Source of the DNA: Eshraghiella sp964441705
GTDB lineage: Bacteria > Bacillota > Clostridia > Lachnospirales > Lachnospiraceae
Reading direction: 5' to 3'
Length of the DNA stretch: 40,263 bases
Assembly: GCA_964441705.1 (NCBI GenBank)
Contig: CAYTWF010000020.1
Coordinates: 1-40,263 of the forward strand
Below the pieces are notes generated by a model that saw only the letters and a list, made by a program, of their open reading frames with translations, did not search any database and had not been told where the DNA came from. Within the stretch, counting starts at the first letter, position 1. Each line of letters starts with the position of its first letter. Positions 1 to 7,361 of the stretch are shown here, piece after piece. The position numbers and the translations under genes are program-made.

Positions 1-23
1 GCTATCATTTCTTTTTTAACCAT
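1..23 (-). CDS. Start of an unidentified leftward gene (partial)
   Basis: Reading leftward, an ATG at 23 opens a frame that begins M-V-K-K-E-M-I-A and runs off the left edge. It is preceded by a near-perfect ribosome binding site, GAGGTGA (28-34), and by a sigma-A-like promoter at 74-101. Only seven complete codons and part of an eighth are visible, so no function can be assigned. It is divergent from murC. Confidence 0.6.
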
Positions 24-73
24 ATGATCACCTCAAGTAAGTATATTTACTAGTCTGCTAATGTAGTACACTA

Positions 74-101
74 ATTGTACCATATTATATGAAAAATTCA
101 A
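74..101 (-). promoter_or_regulatory. Sigma-A-type promoter for the leftward partial gene
   Basis: On the minus strand the sequence reads TTGAAT, 16 bases, TACAAT, about 50 bases upstream of the ATG at 23. The match is good but one base short of ideal spacing. No transcript data. Confidence 0.45.
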
Positions 102-276
102 AGTAATTTTCTACAATTTTCGCACAAATTCGCGGAATTTTGCAAAAAATTTGTTATATTTTACCAATGATTCATTGTTGACACTATATAATAGTTTTTT
201 CTTTATTATAATGTACACTTTACTTTTCCATAGAACGTGGTATAAAATAAAAGAAAAAGTGATTGGAGACATAGAC

Positions 277-1653
277 ATGTATCACATAGATTTTAACACG
301 CCTGTTCATGTTCATTTCATTGGAATCGGCGGCATCAGCATGAGTGGTCTTGCTGACATTCTTTTTTCAAAAGGCTTTACAATATCCGGCTCAGATATGA
401 AGGAGTCAGAGCTTACCCAGAGACTTATATCCCAGGGGATTAAAGTAATCATCGGTCAGTCTGCGGACAATATAACCGATGACATAGATGTAGTTGTATA
501 CACAGCTGCCATTAATACAGAGAACCCGGAGTACAAGGCTGCCATTACTGCCGGCAAGCCAATGCTTACAAGAGCGCAGCTGCTTGGCGAGATAATGACC
601 AACTATAAGGTAGCAATCGGAGTATCCGGTACACATGGTAAGACTACGACTACCTCAATGCTTACAGAAATTCTGCTTGCCAACGATATGGACCCAACAG
701 TCAGCGTTGGTGGAATGCTCCACTCAATCGGAGGTAATTTGAGAGTTGGTCATTCAGGCAACTTTATAACTGAGGCCTGCGAATATACCAACAGCTTTCT
801 GTCTTTTTTCCCAACACTTGGGATAATACTTAACATACAGGAGGACCACCTGGATTTCTTCAAAGATATCAATGACATAAGAAGCTCCTTTAAGCGCTAT
901 GCCCAGTTGATTCCCGCTGATGGTCTCCTTGTTATCAACAACGATATTGACAATGTAAGTGACATCTACAAGGATACCTGCTGTAAGGTTATTACTGTAG
1001 GCAAGACCGAGGCTGCAGAATATACAGCCCGAGACATTACCTATAATAATGTAGGCTGCTGTTCATATACACTTGTACATAAGGGTAAGGAGCTTGGACG
1101 CATAGACCTTGGTGTTCCTGGAATTCACAATGTGTACAATTCACTGGCAGCCATCGCAGCTGCACTGTGGCTTAATGTTCCAATGGAGGTTATTACCGGT
1201 TCTCTTGATTCCTTTGCCGGAACAGACCGTCGTTTCCAGAAGAAGGGTGTTGTTAACGGAGTAACAATTATTGACGATTATGCCCACCACCCGGCTGAGA
1301 TTGATGCAACTCTTGCATCTGCCGCCAACTACCCTCACAAGAAGCTGGTTGTTGCCTTCCAGCCTCACACCTATACAAGAACCAAGGCATTTTTACATGA
1401 TTTTGCCAGGTCTCTTTCCAAGGCAGATGTTGTTATTCTTGCAGACATATATGCTGCCAGGGAAAAGAACACCTTAGGAATATACTCGACTGACCTTAAG
1501 GCCGAGATTGATAAATATGGAACTGAATGTATCTACGAACCTGATTTTGACAGAATTGCATCCTATGTCAAAGAGAACTGCCATGAAGGTGACTTGTTCA
1601 TAACCATGGGAGCAGGTAATATTGTGGAGGTTGGAGAGAATCTGATACGATAA
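277..1653 (+). CDS. murC: UDP-N-acetylmuramate--L-alanine ligase (MurC)
   Basis: MurC adds L-alanine to UDP-MurNAc in the cytoplasm, the first ATP-dependent step of the peptidoglycan stem peptide. The 458-residue product has the family's usual length. It carries the N-terminal UDP-binding glycine loop GIGGISMSG (residues 16-24) and the Mur-ligase P-loop GTHGKTTT (about 118-125), followed by the central and C-terminal ligase domains; the DDYAHHPAEI motif is also recognisable. The frame is open from 151, but I chose the ATG at 277 because GGAG (265-268) lies 8 bases upstream and the protein then begins just before the UDP-binding domain. No clean -35/-10 pair with good spacing was found, though TATAAT-like sequences occur between 185 and 212. 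It stands alone in front of the dnaD-dnaC pair; murG, which acts later in the same pathway, is at 25869. Confidence 0.97.
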   Translation: MYHIDFNTPVHVHFIGIGGISMSGLADILFSKGFTISGSDMKESELTQRLISQGIKVIIGQSADNITDDIDVVVYTAAINTENPEYKAAITAGKPMLTRAQLLGEIMTNYKVAIGVSGTHGKTTTTSMLTEILLANDMDPTVSVGGMLHSIGGNLRVGHSGNFITEACEYTNSFLSFFPTLGIILNIQEDHLDFFKDINDIRSSFKRYAQLIPADGLLVINNDIDNVSDIYKDTCCKVITVGKTEAAEYTARDITYNNVGCCSYTLVHKGKELGRIDLGVPGIHNVYNSLAAIAAALWLNVPMEVITGSLDSFAGTDRRFQKKGVVNGVTIIDDYAHHPAEIDATLASAANYPHKKLVVAFQPHTYTRTKAFLHDFARSLSKADVVILADIYAAREKNTLGIYSTDLKAEIDKYGTECIYEPDFDRIASYVKENCHEGDLFITMGAGNIVEVGENLIR

Positions 1654-1689
1654 TTTTCTACATTTTTTCGCGGAAAATGTTAATAACTC

Positions 1690-1725
1690 TGTGGATTAAT
1701 ATAGTGGTTATCCACACAATCCACA
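1690..1725. promoter_or_regulatory. DnaA-box cluster upstream of the dnaD-dnaC genes
   Basis: A perfect consensus DnaA box TTATCCACA lies at 1708-1716. An inverted one-mismatch box (TGTGGATTA, 1690-1698, reading TAATCCACA on the minus strand) lies nine bases away, and a weaker third copy (CAATCCACA) is at 1717-1725. The cluster sits in the 150-base gap between murC and the dnaD-like gene, just upstream of the -10 element. DnaA binding and control of the helicase-loader genes is inference. Confidence 0.55.
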
Positions 1726-1751
1726 ACTTTATCTGACGGGCTATTTTGATG

Positions 1752-1780
1752 TTCTCTTTTCAAAAGTGCTGTGCTATAAT
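1752..1780 (+). promoter_or_regulatory. Extended -10 promoter for dnaD-dnaC
   Basis: TGC-TATAAT (1772-1780) is an extended -10 element 25 bases upstream of the chosen dnaD start. The -35 (TTCTCT, 1752-1757, 17 bases away) is poor, as is common when an extended -10 is present. Confidence 0.45.
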
Positions 1781-1805
1781 GTGCTTACGCTCAAAAGGAG
1801 GACTT

Positions 1806-2906
1806 ATGTCAGCAATGAAGAAAATGACCTTAAATTCAGTAAAAAAGAATAACGAAACTATTGTATCCAATGTGTTTCTTGATAATTATATGAAGGATGC
1901 CAATGGTGAATTCGTAAAGGTCTACCTGTATCTTCTGCGATGCATGAGTGAGACTGCGCCTGCTGTTACCGTATCCGATATCGCAGACCGTCTCAATCTC
2001 ACTGAGAAGGATGTTATCCGTGCCTTAAAGTACTGGGCCAAAGTCAATGTACTTGCTGTTGAATTTGATGCAGAGAGCAAGGAACCTTCCTCAATTACAT
2101 TTCTGCCTTTGGAGCCTGTTCAGATTCAGGTATCTGATGCAGCTACAATTGAGAGACCAATACCTGCTGTTAAGCCTCAGGTATCACAGCCAGCTGCCCC
2201 ACAGGCAGAGCCTGCCACCGGTGCCACAGCCTCACACAGCTATTCACCAGCCTATATTAAGAAGCTGAAGGAGCGTGAGGATATTAAGCAGCTTTTATAC
2301 ATCGTTGAGAAGTATATTGGCAAGCCACTTTCCACAACAGATATGGGCACAATCCTCTACATCAATGAGACTCTTGGATTCACACCGGAGCTTATTGAAT
2401 ATCTTGTAGAATATTGTGTTACCAATAATCATACAAGCCTTAGATATATGGAGAAGGTTGCCCTTGCATGGCATGACAAGGGTATAACCTCTGTAGGCGA
2501 AGCCAAGGACGTATCTGCCATTCGCAACACCCGTGTTGCCGTTGTCAGCAAGACCTTTGGAATTGGAGACCGCAGTATTGTCCCTGCCGAGATGGAATTC
2601 ATTACCAAGTGGTATGATGAATATGGTTTCGACAAGGAGATGGTTGAGGAAGCCTGCAGACGTACAATCATGACAATGAGCAAACCTAACTTCAGCTATG
2701 CAGACGGCATTCTTAAGAAATGGCGTTCTGCCAAGATACATACAATGGACGACCTTAAGAAGCTTGATGCCGGTTTCAGAGCCAAAATAACTGTTCCAGT
2801 AACCAATAAGCCGGTTTCTAAGAGCGTCAATAAGTTTAATAATTTTTCACAGCGTACATATAACTTTGAGGAGATGGAAAAGAATCTCATAAGCAATAAT
2901 AAGTAA
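1806..2906 (+). CDS. DnaD-like replication initiation / primosome protein
   Basis: DnaD-family proteins remodel DNA at the origin and help recruit the replicative helicase in Firmicutes. The N-terminal ~110 residues look like a DnaD-type winged helix (the segment VTVSDIADRLNLTEKDVIRA resembles a recognition region). A Pro/Gln/Ala-rich linker follows at about 115-155, then the helical DnaB_2/DnaD C-terminal domain with a tail segment resembling the family's YANGI-type end (SYADGILKKW). The frame is open from 1746, but AAGGAGG at 1795-1801 selects ATG 1806 (366 residues), although its spacer of about 4-5 bases is short; ATG 1815 is the alternative. It is followed after 13 bases by a DnaC-type ATPase, a typical primosome pair. 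The Walker-less sequence argues against it being the helicase itself. Confidence 0.85.
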   Translation: MSAMKKMTLNSVKKNNETIVSNVFLDNYMKDANGEFVKVYLYLLRCMSETAPAVTVSDIADRLNLTEKDVIRALKYWAKVNVLAVEFDAESKEPSSITFLPLEPVQIQVSDAATIERPIPAVKPQVSQPAAPQAEPATGATASHSYSPAYIKKLKEREDIKQLLYIVEKYIGKPLSTTDMGTILYINETLGFTPELIEYLVEYCVTNNHTSLRYMEKVALAWHDKGITSVGEAKDVSAIRNTRVAVVSKTFGIGDRSIVPAEMEFITKWYDEYGFDKEMVEEACRRTIMTMSKPNFSYADGILKKWRSAKIHTMDDLKKLDAGFRAKITVPVTNKPVSKSVNKFNNFSQRTYNFEEMEKNLISNNK

Positions 2907-2919
2907 CGGAGGGACAACC

Positions 2920-3897
2920 TTGGTTCTCACTAATTCGCAGTATGATGAAATAATGCGCGCCTACAGCGCCAGACAATTTAGAGCGAAAAACGAACTGGAC
3001 AGACGAACTGCCGAGGTTCTTCTTGCCATACCCGAATATAAACCTCTGCTGGACCAGATATCCAATTTATCTGTCAATGCAGCAAAGGCTTCTCTTAAGG
3101 GAGACTCCAACGCTTTTGCCACTCTTAAGAACGATATAGGTGCTATACAGTCCAGACTGTCCCAGCTGCTTGTTCAGGCTCATTTTCCAGCCGACTATCT
3201 TACTACCCAGTACGAGTGTCCCCTTTGTCAGGATACGGGATATATCGGCAATCGCAAGTGTTCCTGCTTTAAACAGGCAGAGATTAATATGCTGTACAAT
3301 CAGTCCAATCTTAAAGACAAGCTTTCCACAGAGAATTTTAATACATTTTCATTACAATATTATTCTACCCAACAGACAGATTCTGCAACAGGTCTTACAC
3401 CACAGGATAATGCCAGAAAGGTTCTTGGTATATGCAGGGACTTTGTTAAGACATTTCCAGCCGGCAGGAATCTGCTTTTTTATGGAGATACCGGAGTTGG
3501 CAAAACCTTCCTGTCTAACTGTATTGCCAAGGAACTTCTCGACAATTCCTACAGTGTTCTGTACATGACCGCGATAGAATTATTTGACTATTTCTCCAAA
3601 CACAATTATAATGACAATTCTGGGGCTTATGGTTCTAATTCGGAGATGAATATCATAAGCTGCGATTTACTGATAATTGATGACCTTGGAACAGAGTTAT
3701 CCAACTCATTTACCAATTCCAAATTGTTTTACTGCATTAACAGCAGGCTTTCAGATAAAAAGTCCACCATTATCTCTACCAATTTTGCCCTGCAGGGGCT
3801 TATGGACAATTACTCTGAACGTATTTTTTCACGAATATCCAGCTCCTATGAGCTTCTTAAGCTCTTTGGAGATGATATAAGATTAATAAAGAAATAA
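2920..3897 (+). CDS. dnaC: DnaC/DnaI-type helicase loader ATPase
   Basis: This AAA+ ATPase probably loads the replicative helicase DnaB/DnaC onto origin DNA. It shows a Cys cluster at about residues 100-116 (C-x2-C ... C-x-C) resembling the zinc-binding N-terminal region of DnaI, Walker A GDTGVGKT (189-196), Walker B LLIIDDLG (250-257), sensor-1 TIISTN (283-288) and a probable arginine finger RIFSRI near 301. Its 325 residues fit the family. The start is TTG at 2920, justified by GGAGGG (2908-2913) six bases upstream; no ATG would keep the N-terminal domain. It is 13 bases from the dnaD stop, so the two are surely co-transcribed. An IstB-type transposition helper is less likely because of the N-terminal Cys domain and the dnaD neighbour. 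Confidence 0.9.
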   Translation: MVLTNSQYDEIMRAYSARQFRAKNELDRRTAEVLLAIPEYKPLLDQISNLSVNAAKASLKGDSNAFATLKNDIGAIQSRLSQLLVQAHFPADYLTTQYECPLCQDTGYIGNRKCSCFKQAEINMLYNQSNLKDKLSTENFNTFSLQYYSTQQTDSATGLTPQDNARKVLGICRDFVKTFPAGRNLLFYGDTGVGKTFLSNCIAKELLDNSYSVLYMTAIELFDYFSKHNYNDNSGAYGSNSEMNIISCDLLIIDDLGTELSNSFTNSKLFYCINSRLSDKKSTIISTNFALQGLMDNYSERIFSRISSSYELLKLFGDDIRLIKK

Positions 3898-3921
3898 CAT
3901 ATTCTATGGAGGATACCCACT

Positions 3922-5103
3922 ATGCAGCAGCATGAACGCGACCTGGAGACAATCCCAGTTGGCTCCCTTGGTCTCATCACTTTAAAAGGATGCGAAGCTC
4001 TTGGAAAGAAGATTAACGATTATATCGTTGACTGGCGTAAGGAAAGAGAGAATGAGCACAAGACTACTATAGCTTTTTCAGGCTACCAGAGAGATAACTA
4101 TATTGTATCTACCTCTGTTCCACGTTTTGGTTCAGGCGAAGCCAAAGGTGTCATTAACGAATCAGTACGTGGCTATGACCTGTACCTTCTTGTAGATGTA
4201 TGTAATTACAGTCTCACCTATTCACTTTGCGGCGAAGAGAACCACATGTCTCCTGATGACCATTATCAGGATCTTAAGAGAATTATTGCTGCTGTTGGCG
4301 GTAAGGCAAGAAGAATAACTGTAATCATGCCTTTCTTATATGAAGGCAGACAGCACAAGAGAAATGGACGCGAGTCCCTTGACTGTGCTCTTGCACTCCG
4401 TGAACTTATTCATATGGGTGTTGATAACATTATTACCTTTGATGCCCATGACCCACGTGTACAGAACGCCATTCCTCTTAGCGGTTTTGAGACAATTCAG
4501 CCTGCTTATCAGTTCATTAAAGCTCTTCTTAAGAATGTTGATGACCTTGAACTTGACAGTGAGCATATGATGATTATCAGTCCTGATGAGGGTGCTATGG
4601 GACGTGCCGTATATTATTCCAATGTTCTTGGTCTTGATATGGGTATGTTCTACAAGAGAAGAGATTATTCTAAGGTTGTTAACGGACGTAATCCTATTGT
4701 TGCGCATGAATTCCTTGGAACCTCTGTTGAGGGTAAGGACGTATTTATTATTGATGATATGATTTCTTCCGGTGAGAGTATGCTGGATGTAGCCAGAGAG
4801 CTTAAGGCTCGAAAGGCAAGAAGAATCTTTCTGGCAGCAACCTTTGGTCTGTTTACCAATGGCCTTGAGAAATTTGATGAGGCATATAAGAATGGTCTGT
4901 TTGACAAGCTCCTTACAACCAATCTTGTGTACCAGACCCCAGAGCTTCTTCAGAGAGAATATTACATTAATACAGACATGAGCAAGTACATCGCTCTTCT
5001 TGTTGATACACTTAACCACGATTCTTCAATCAGCCGTCTTTTAAGTCCTGTTGACAGAATCAACAAAATAGTTAATGCATATAAGGAAACACATAAGAAA
5101 TAA
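3922..5103 (+). CDS. prs: Ribose-phosphate diphosphokinase (PRPP synthetase), long clostridial form
   Basis: PRPP synthetase transfers diphosphate from ATP to ribose-5-phosphate, giving PRPP for nucleotide, His, Trp and NAD synthesis. Visible signatures are the catalytic-flap-like region RRITVIMPFLYEGRQ-KR (about 130-147), FDAHDP (173-178), IISPDEGAMGRA (218-229) and the PRPP-binding loop VFIIDDMISSGES (275-287). At 393 residues it is longer than the ~315-residue classical enzyme; the longer form is common in Clostridia. The start ATG 3922 has GGAGG nine bases upstream. It lies 24 bases after the helicase loader and ends at a strong terminator, so it probably closes this transcription unit. 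Confidence 0.93.
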   Translation: MQQHERDLETIPVGSLGLITLKGCEALGKKINDYIVDWRKERENEHKTTIAFSGYQRDNYIVSTSVPRFGSGEAKGVINESVRGYDLYLLVDVCNYSLTYSLCGEENHMSPDDHYQDLKRIIAAVGGKARRITVIMPFLYEGRQHKRNGRESLDCALALRELIHMGVDNIITFDAHDPRVQNAIPLSGFETIQPAYQFIKALLKNVDDLELDSEHMMIISPDEGAMGRAVYYSNVLGLDMGMFYKRRDYSKVVNGRNPIVAHEFLGTSVEGKDVFIIDDMISSGESMLDVARELKARKARRIFLAATFGLFTNGLEKFDEAYKNGLFDKLLTTNLVYQTPELLQREYYINTDMSKYIALLVDTLNHDSSISRLLSPVDRINKIVNAYKETHKK

Positions 5104-5124
5104 TCTTCTTATATAATCAGCCGA

Positions 5125-5162
5125 GAAACGCCGTTCACAGCATAGACCGTGAGCGGCGTTTC
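5125..5162. terminator. Bidirectional intrinsic terminator between prs and the lipoprotein gene
   Basis: GAAACGCCG (5125-5133) pairs with CGGCGTTTC (5154-5162). The stem continues through a T-G wobble and TCAC/GTGA, making 14 pairs with a 10-base loop. It lies between converging genes, with T-rich DNA on the right side. Confidence 0.85.
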
Positions 5163-5165
5163 TTA

Positions 5166-5630
5166 TTATTCCCAAAATTCGTATGTTGAGGGAGATATGT
5201 AATTAGGTATCTCTATATCCTTATCCTGTGTATCAATTGCCCTGAAAAAGACCGGGTCATTCATTCCGGTACCATCATTAATATAGTAGTTCATTAATAT
5301 ATCATAGTTATTTACCGATTTAAGTGTTACAACCAAATCCCCTTTATCATCTTCCATTCCATTGTCCATGGTCAAATATCCCAGACACCCTCCAAGCGCA
5401 CTTTTATGTATTACCCCATTAAGTGTACCATACAGAATATAGGTTCTTCCATCATAATCAAATGCCATATATTCATCATCAGGATTATCAGGGTTGTCAA
5501 AGTCATAGGTTACAAATTCTATTGGGTCATCAGGCAGCTCTACTCCAAGTGTATTTGTACAACCTGATAACAGTAAGATATTCATTAGTACCAATAAAAT
5601 AATAATTAGCTTATTTATCTGTTTACTCAC
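5166..5630 (-). CDS. Small lipoprotein of unknown function
   Basis: The 154-residue product has a lipoprotein signal peptide: basic start, hydrophobic core from about residue 8, and lipobox LLSGC with the lipidated Cys near 24. The mature part is acidic (an N-D-P-D-rich stretch) and of no family I recognise. It is probably exported and lipid-anchored to the outer face of the membrane. The start is GTG at 5630, which overlaps the upstream gene's TGA as GTGA; GAGGAG lies about 4 bases upstream, within the end of that gene. The overlap suggests translational coupling to the HPt protein. Confidence 0.8.
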   Translation of the reverse strand: MSKQINKLIIILLVLMNILLLSGCTNTLGVELPDDPIEFVTYDFDNPDNPDDEYMAFDYDGRTYILYGTLNGVIHKSALGGCLGYLTMDNGMEDDKGDLVVTLKSVNNYDILMNYYINDGTGMNDPVFFRAIDTQDKDIEIPNYISPSTYEFWE

Positions 5631-5983
5631 GATTCTCCTCGTGCTTCCTTAAGGGCAGCAACAGCTGTTTCATAATTCTCTTTAACCGGCTCCAGCAGCT
5701 CCGGTACATGTTCCATACTCTGCGCCCTAAGCTCCTCTACAAGCGGACATACGCTCTCATACAATCTGTTAAGACTAAGATTACCGGTAACGCCCTTAAG
5801 TGCGTGTGCCGCCTTAAATGCGCCTACAACATCATTGTCCGCAATTGCTGCAAGCATCTTGTCATAATTAGGGTCCTCTGGAAATGCCAGTAAGAACTTC
5901 TCATACAATGCAATATTCTTGCTGAACCTGTCAATTCCTTCATTCGGATTAATTCCCGCTTTAACTAACTTATATCTGTTCAT
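5627..5983 (-). CDS. HPt (histidine phosphotransfer) domain protein
   Basis: A single-domain HPt protein of 118 residues; such proteins relay phosphoryl groups between response-regulator receivers and histidine kinases. The phospho-acceptor motif AAHALKG places the histidine at residue 60, followed by the GN-L-L pattern of the HPt four-helix bundle. The frame extends to 6070, but the ATG at 5983 has GAGGAG at good spacing and a perfect promoter upstream (6020-6048). No kinase or receiver is encoded nearby, so it is an orphan. Its only operon partner is the overlapping lipoprotein gene. Confidence 0.88.
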   Translation of the reverse strand: MNRYKLVKAGINPNEGIDRFSKNIALYEKFLLAFPEDPNYDKMLAAIADNDVVGAFKAAHALKGVTGNLSLNRLYESVCPLVEELRAQSMEHVPELLEPVKENYETAVAALKEARGES

Positions 5984-6019
5984 ACCGTATCTCCTCGTGT
6001 TGTATTTACTACTTATTAA

Positions 6020-6048
6020 ATTATAAGTCTCACGCGCCAAAATATCAA
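6020..6048 (-). promoter_or_regulatory. Sigma-A promoter for the HPt-lipoprotein operon
   Basis: On the minus strand: TTGATA, exactly 17 bases, TATAAT, ending 37 bases upstream of the HPt ATG. Confidence 0.75.
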
Positions 6049-6083
6049 TATAAAATCTAACAGCTGGCAATTTCCCATAAAAA

Positions 6084-6111
6084 TCGGGTAGGCTGGCTTA
6101 TTACAAAAAAA
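6084..6111. repeat. Short copy of a dispersed intergenic repeat
   Basis: The stretch ATCGGGTAGGCTGGCTTATTACAAAAAAA-type (in parts: ATCGGGTAGGCTGGC, then TTATTACAAAAAAA) matches both ends of the longer element at 17873-17994. There the two end segments, ATCGAGTAGGCTGGCT and GCTGGCTTATTGCACAAAAAAA, are separated by about 90 bases. This copy looks like that element collapsed between its two GGCTGGCT/ATGCTGGCT segments. Like the long copy, it directly follows a terminator on the minus strand and shares its U-tract. Confidence 0.55.
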
Positions 6112-6142
6112 CAGCCCTTACAAACTCAACATTTGTAAGGGC
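6103..6142 (-). terminator. Intrinsic terminator of the rpsF-ssb-rpsR operon
   Basis: GCCCTTACAAA (6114-6124) and TTTGTAAGGGC (6132-6142) form a perfect 11-bp stem with a 7-base loop. On the minus strand it is followed after a few bases by a run of seven U's. It lies 25 bases past the rpsR stop. Confidence 0.92.
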
Positions 6143-6167
6143 AATAAGTTCTGCTACTCCGAATTAA

Positions 6168-6431
6168 TTAGTCAAGAGTATAAGGGAGAAGCGCAATGTG
6201 TCTTGCTCTCTTAATTGCAATTGTAAGTGCTCTCTGATGCTTAGCACATGTACCTGTAATTCTTCTAGGAAGAATCTTTCCTCTTTCAGATACATATCTC
6301 TTTAACTTGTTAACATCTTTGTAATCAATTGTATTAGTAGTATCTGCACAGAATACACATACTTTTTTTCTTCTACGGCCCATTCTCTTTCTCATTGGAG
6401 AATCGCCTTTGCCATCTCTTGGGTTAGACAT
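6168..6431 (-). CDS. rpsR: 30S ribosomal protein S18
   Basis: S18 binds with S6 on the platform of the small ribosomal subunit. The 87-residue protein has the basic RRRKK segment, the conserved KDVNKLKRYVSERGKILPRR-type core and the ARHIALLPY tail. It carries the CVFC pair plus a later TGTCAKHQ, the C-x2-C...C-x2-H pattern expected of the zinc-binding paralog type. AGGAGG lies nine bases from the ATG. It is the third gene of the standard rpsF-ssb-rpsR operon and is followed by a strong terminator. Confidence 0.97.
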   Translation of the reverse strand: MSNPRDGKGDSPMRKRMGRRRKKVCVFCADTTNTIDYKDVNKLKRYVSERGKILPRRITGTCAKHQRALTIAIKRARHIALLPYTLD

Positions 6432-6459
6432 TAATCATGACCTCCTTAAATATTATCAA

Positions 6460-6900
6460 TTAGAATGGCAGACCTTCGTCTTCTACGCCATCCGGGATAT
6501 TCATAAATCCATCGCCTGCTGCAGCACCAGGTGCTGGTCTGCTGGCTGCCGGGGTAAATCCCCCTTCTCCGGCTGATGCTTTGCTCTCTGCGAACTCCTG
6601 CTCTTCAACAACAACATCAGTTGTGTAAACCTTAACGCCATCCTTGTTGGTATAGCTTCCAGTCTGGATTCTACCGGTTACAATAAGCTTGGTACCCTGG
6701 TGAAGGTACTTCTCAGCAAATTCTGCTGAACGGTCAAATGCAACACATGATATAAAATCTGCTGTCTGCTCGCCACCATCATTACGGCGTCTTCTGTCTA
6801 CTGCTAATGTATATCTGGCGATTGTCATCTGTCTCTCACCAGTTGTATATCTGACATCAGGATCTCTTGTTAATCGTCCTACTAAGATAACTTTGTTCAT
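6460..6900 (-). CDS. ssb: Single-stranded DNA-binding protein
   Basis: SSB coats single-stranded DNA in replication, recombination and repair. The 146-residue protein has the OB fold (MNKVILVGRLTRDPDVRYT, then ISCVAFDRSAEFAEKYL and GRIQTGSY), a Gly/Pro/Ala-rich linker, and an acidic tip ending DEGLPF that recruits partner proteins. The frame reaches 6912, but ATG 6900 has GGAGG five bases upstream and begins with the family's usual MNKV. It sits between rpsF and rpsR, the common Firmicute arrangement. Confidence 0.96.
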   Translation of the reverse strand: MNKVILVGRLTRDPDVRYTTGERQMTIARYTLAVDRRRRNDGGEQTADFISCVAFDRSAEFAEKYLHQGTKLIVTGRIQTGSYTNKDGVKVYTTDVVVEEQEFAESKASAGEGGFTPAASRPAPGAAAGDGFMNIPDGVEDEGLPF

Positions 6901-6947
6901 ACCTGCCTCCATTCGCGGCTCTGATAAGAACCGTCTTCAGCTAATAT

Positions 6948-7235
6948 CTATTCTTCTACGCTAACGCATAAGAATCTGAGAACGTTATCCATGATACGAA
7001 GCTGTTCTGCGATGTCTGCTGGGAAATTAGCTTCTGCGTCAATCTGAATAAAATAGTAGAAGCCTTCGTTCATCTTCTGAATCTCGTAAGCAAGTCTCTT
7101 CTTACCAGCTTCATCGATGTTGGTAACTGTGCCACCAAATCTGGTAACAAGTTCCTTAATCTTCTCGATAACGGATGCTCTAACTTCATCCTCTGCCATT
7201 GCGCTAACAACGACTGTTAATTCGTACTTATTCAT
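6948..7235 (-). CDS. rpsF: 30S ribosomal protein S6
   Basis: S6 forms a dimer with S18 on the small-subunit platform. The 95-residue protein starts MNKYELTVVV, contains the IDEAGKKRLAYEI segment and ends in a region typical of S6 (DNVLRFLCV). ATG 7235 was chosen over a GTG at 7247, which lies directly on the AAGGAGG ribosome binding site. It is first in the operon, preceded by a possible hairpin leader and promoter. Confidence 0.96.
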   Translation of the reverse strand: MNKYELTVVVSAMAEDEVRASVIEKIKELVTRFGGTVTNIDEAGKKRLAYEIQKMNEGFYYFIQIDAEANFPADIAEQLRIMDNVLRFLCVSVEE

Positions 7236-7260
7236 GCTGTAATGCACCTCCTTCTGGTCT

Positions 7261-7288
7261 TTGGCTCCTTATCTTTGTAAGGGGCAAG
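7261..7288 (-). promoter_or_regulatory. Possible hairpin leader of the rpsF operon
   Basis: Between the probable promoter and rpsF, CCTTA (7267-7271) pairs with TAAGG (7278-7282). The stem extends by further C-G and G-C pairs and a wobble (GGCT against GGGC). S6-S18 operons in many bacteria carry an autoregulatory leader bound by S6:S18, and the position fits. I cannot confirm the conserved core, so this is tentative. Confidence 0.3.
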
Positions 7289-7303
7289 GAATATATTATC
7301 AAT

Positions 7304-7332
7304 ATATCACGAATATTTATGATATCATGCAA
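7304..7332 (-). promoter_or_regulatory. Probable promoter of the rpsF operon
   Basis: On the minus strand TTGCAT (7327-7332) and TGATAT (7304-7309) are 17 bases apart, about 70 bases upstream of rpsF. The hexamers are moderate matches. Confidence 0.4.
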
Positions 7333-7361
7333 GTCCACATTTTGCAAGGACTTTTTTATTT

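Noticed and set aside
178..212. TTGACA plus TATAAT as the murC promoter
   Set aside because: The hexamers are either 3 or 23 bases apart depending on the TATAAT chosen, not a workable sigma-A spacing.
2920..3897. IstB transposition helper instead of a DnaC-type loader
   Set aside because: The N-terminal Cys cluster and the upstream dnaD-like gene fit the replication loader; no IS ends or istA are nearby.
4336..5019. 227-codon open frame antisense to prs
   Set aside because: Lies fully within the well-supported prs gene, has no ribosome binding site of note and a composition typical of an antisense shadow.
7331..7357. AAGTCC/GGACTT hairpin followed by a T-tract, a rightward terminator
   Set aside because: No rightward gene ends here, and on the leftward strand, where DUF951 and rpsF are transcribed, there is no U-tract after the stem. 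The 6-bp stem may be chance.
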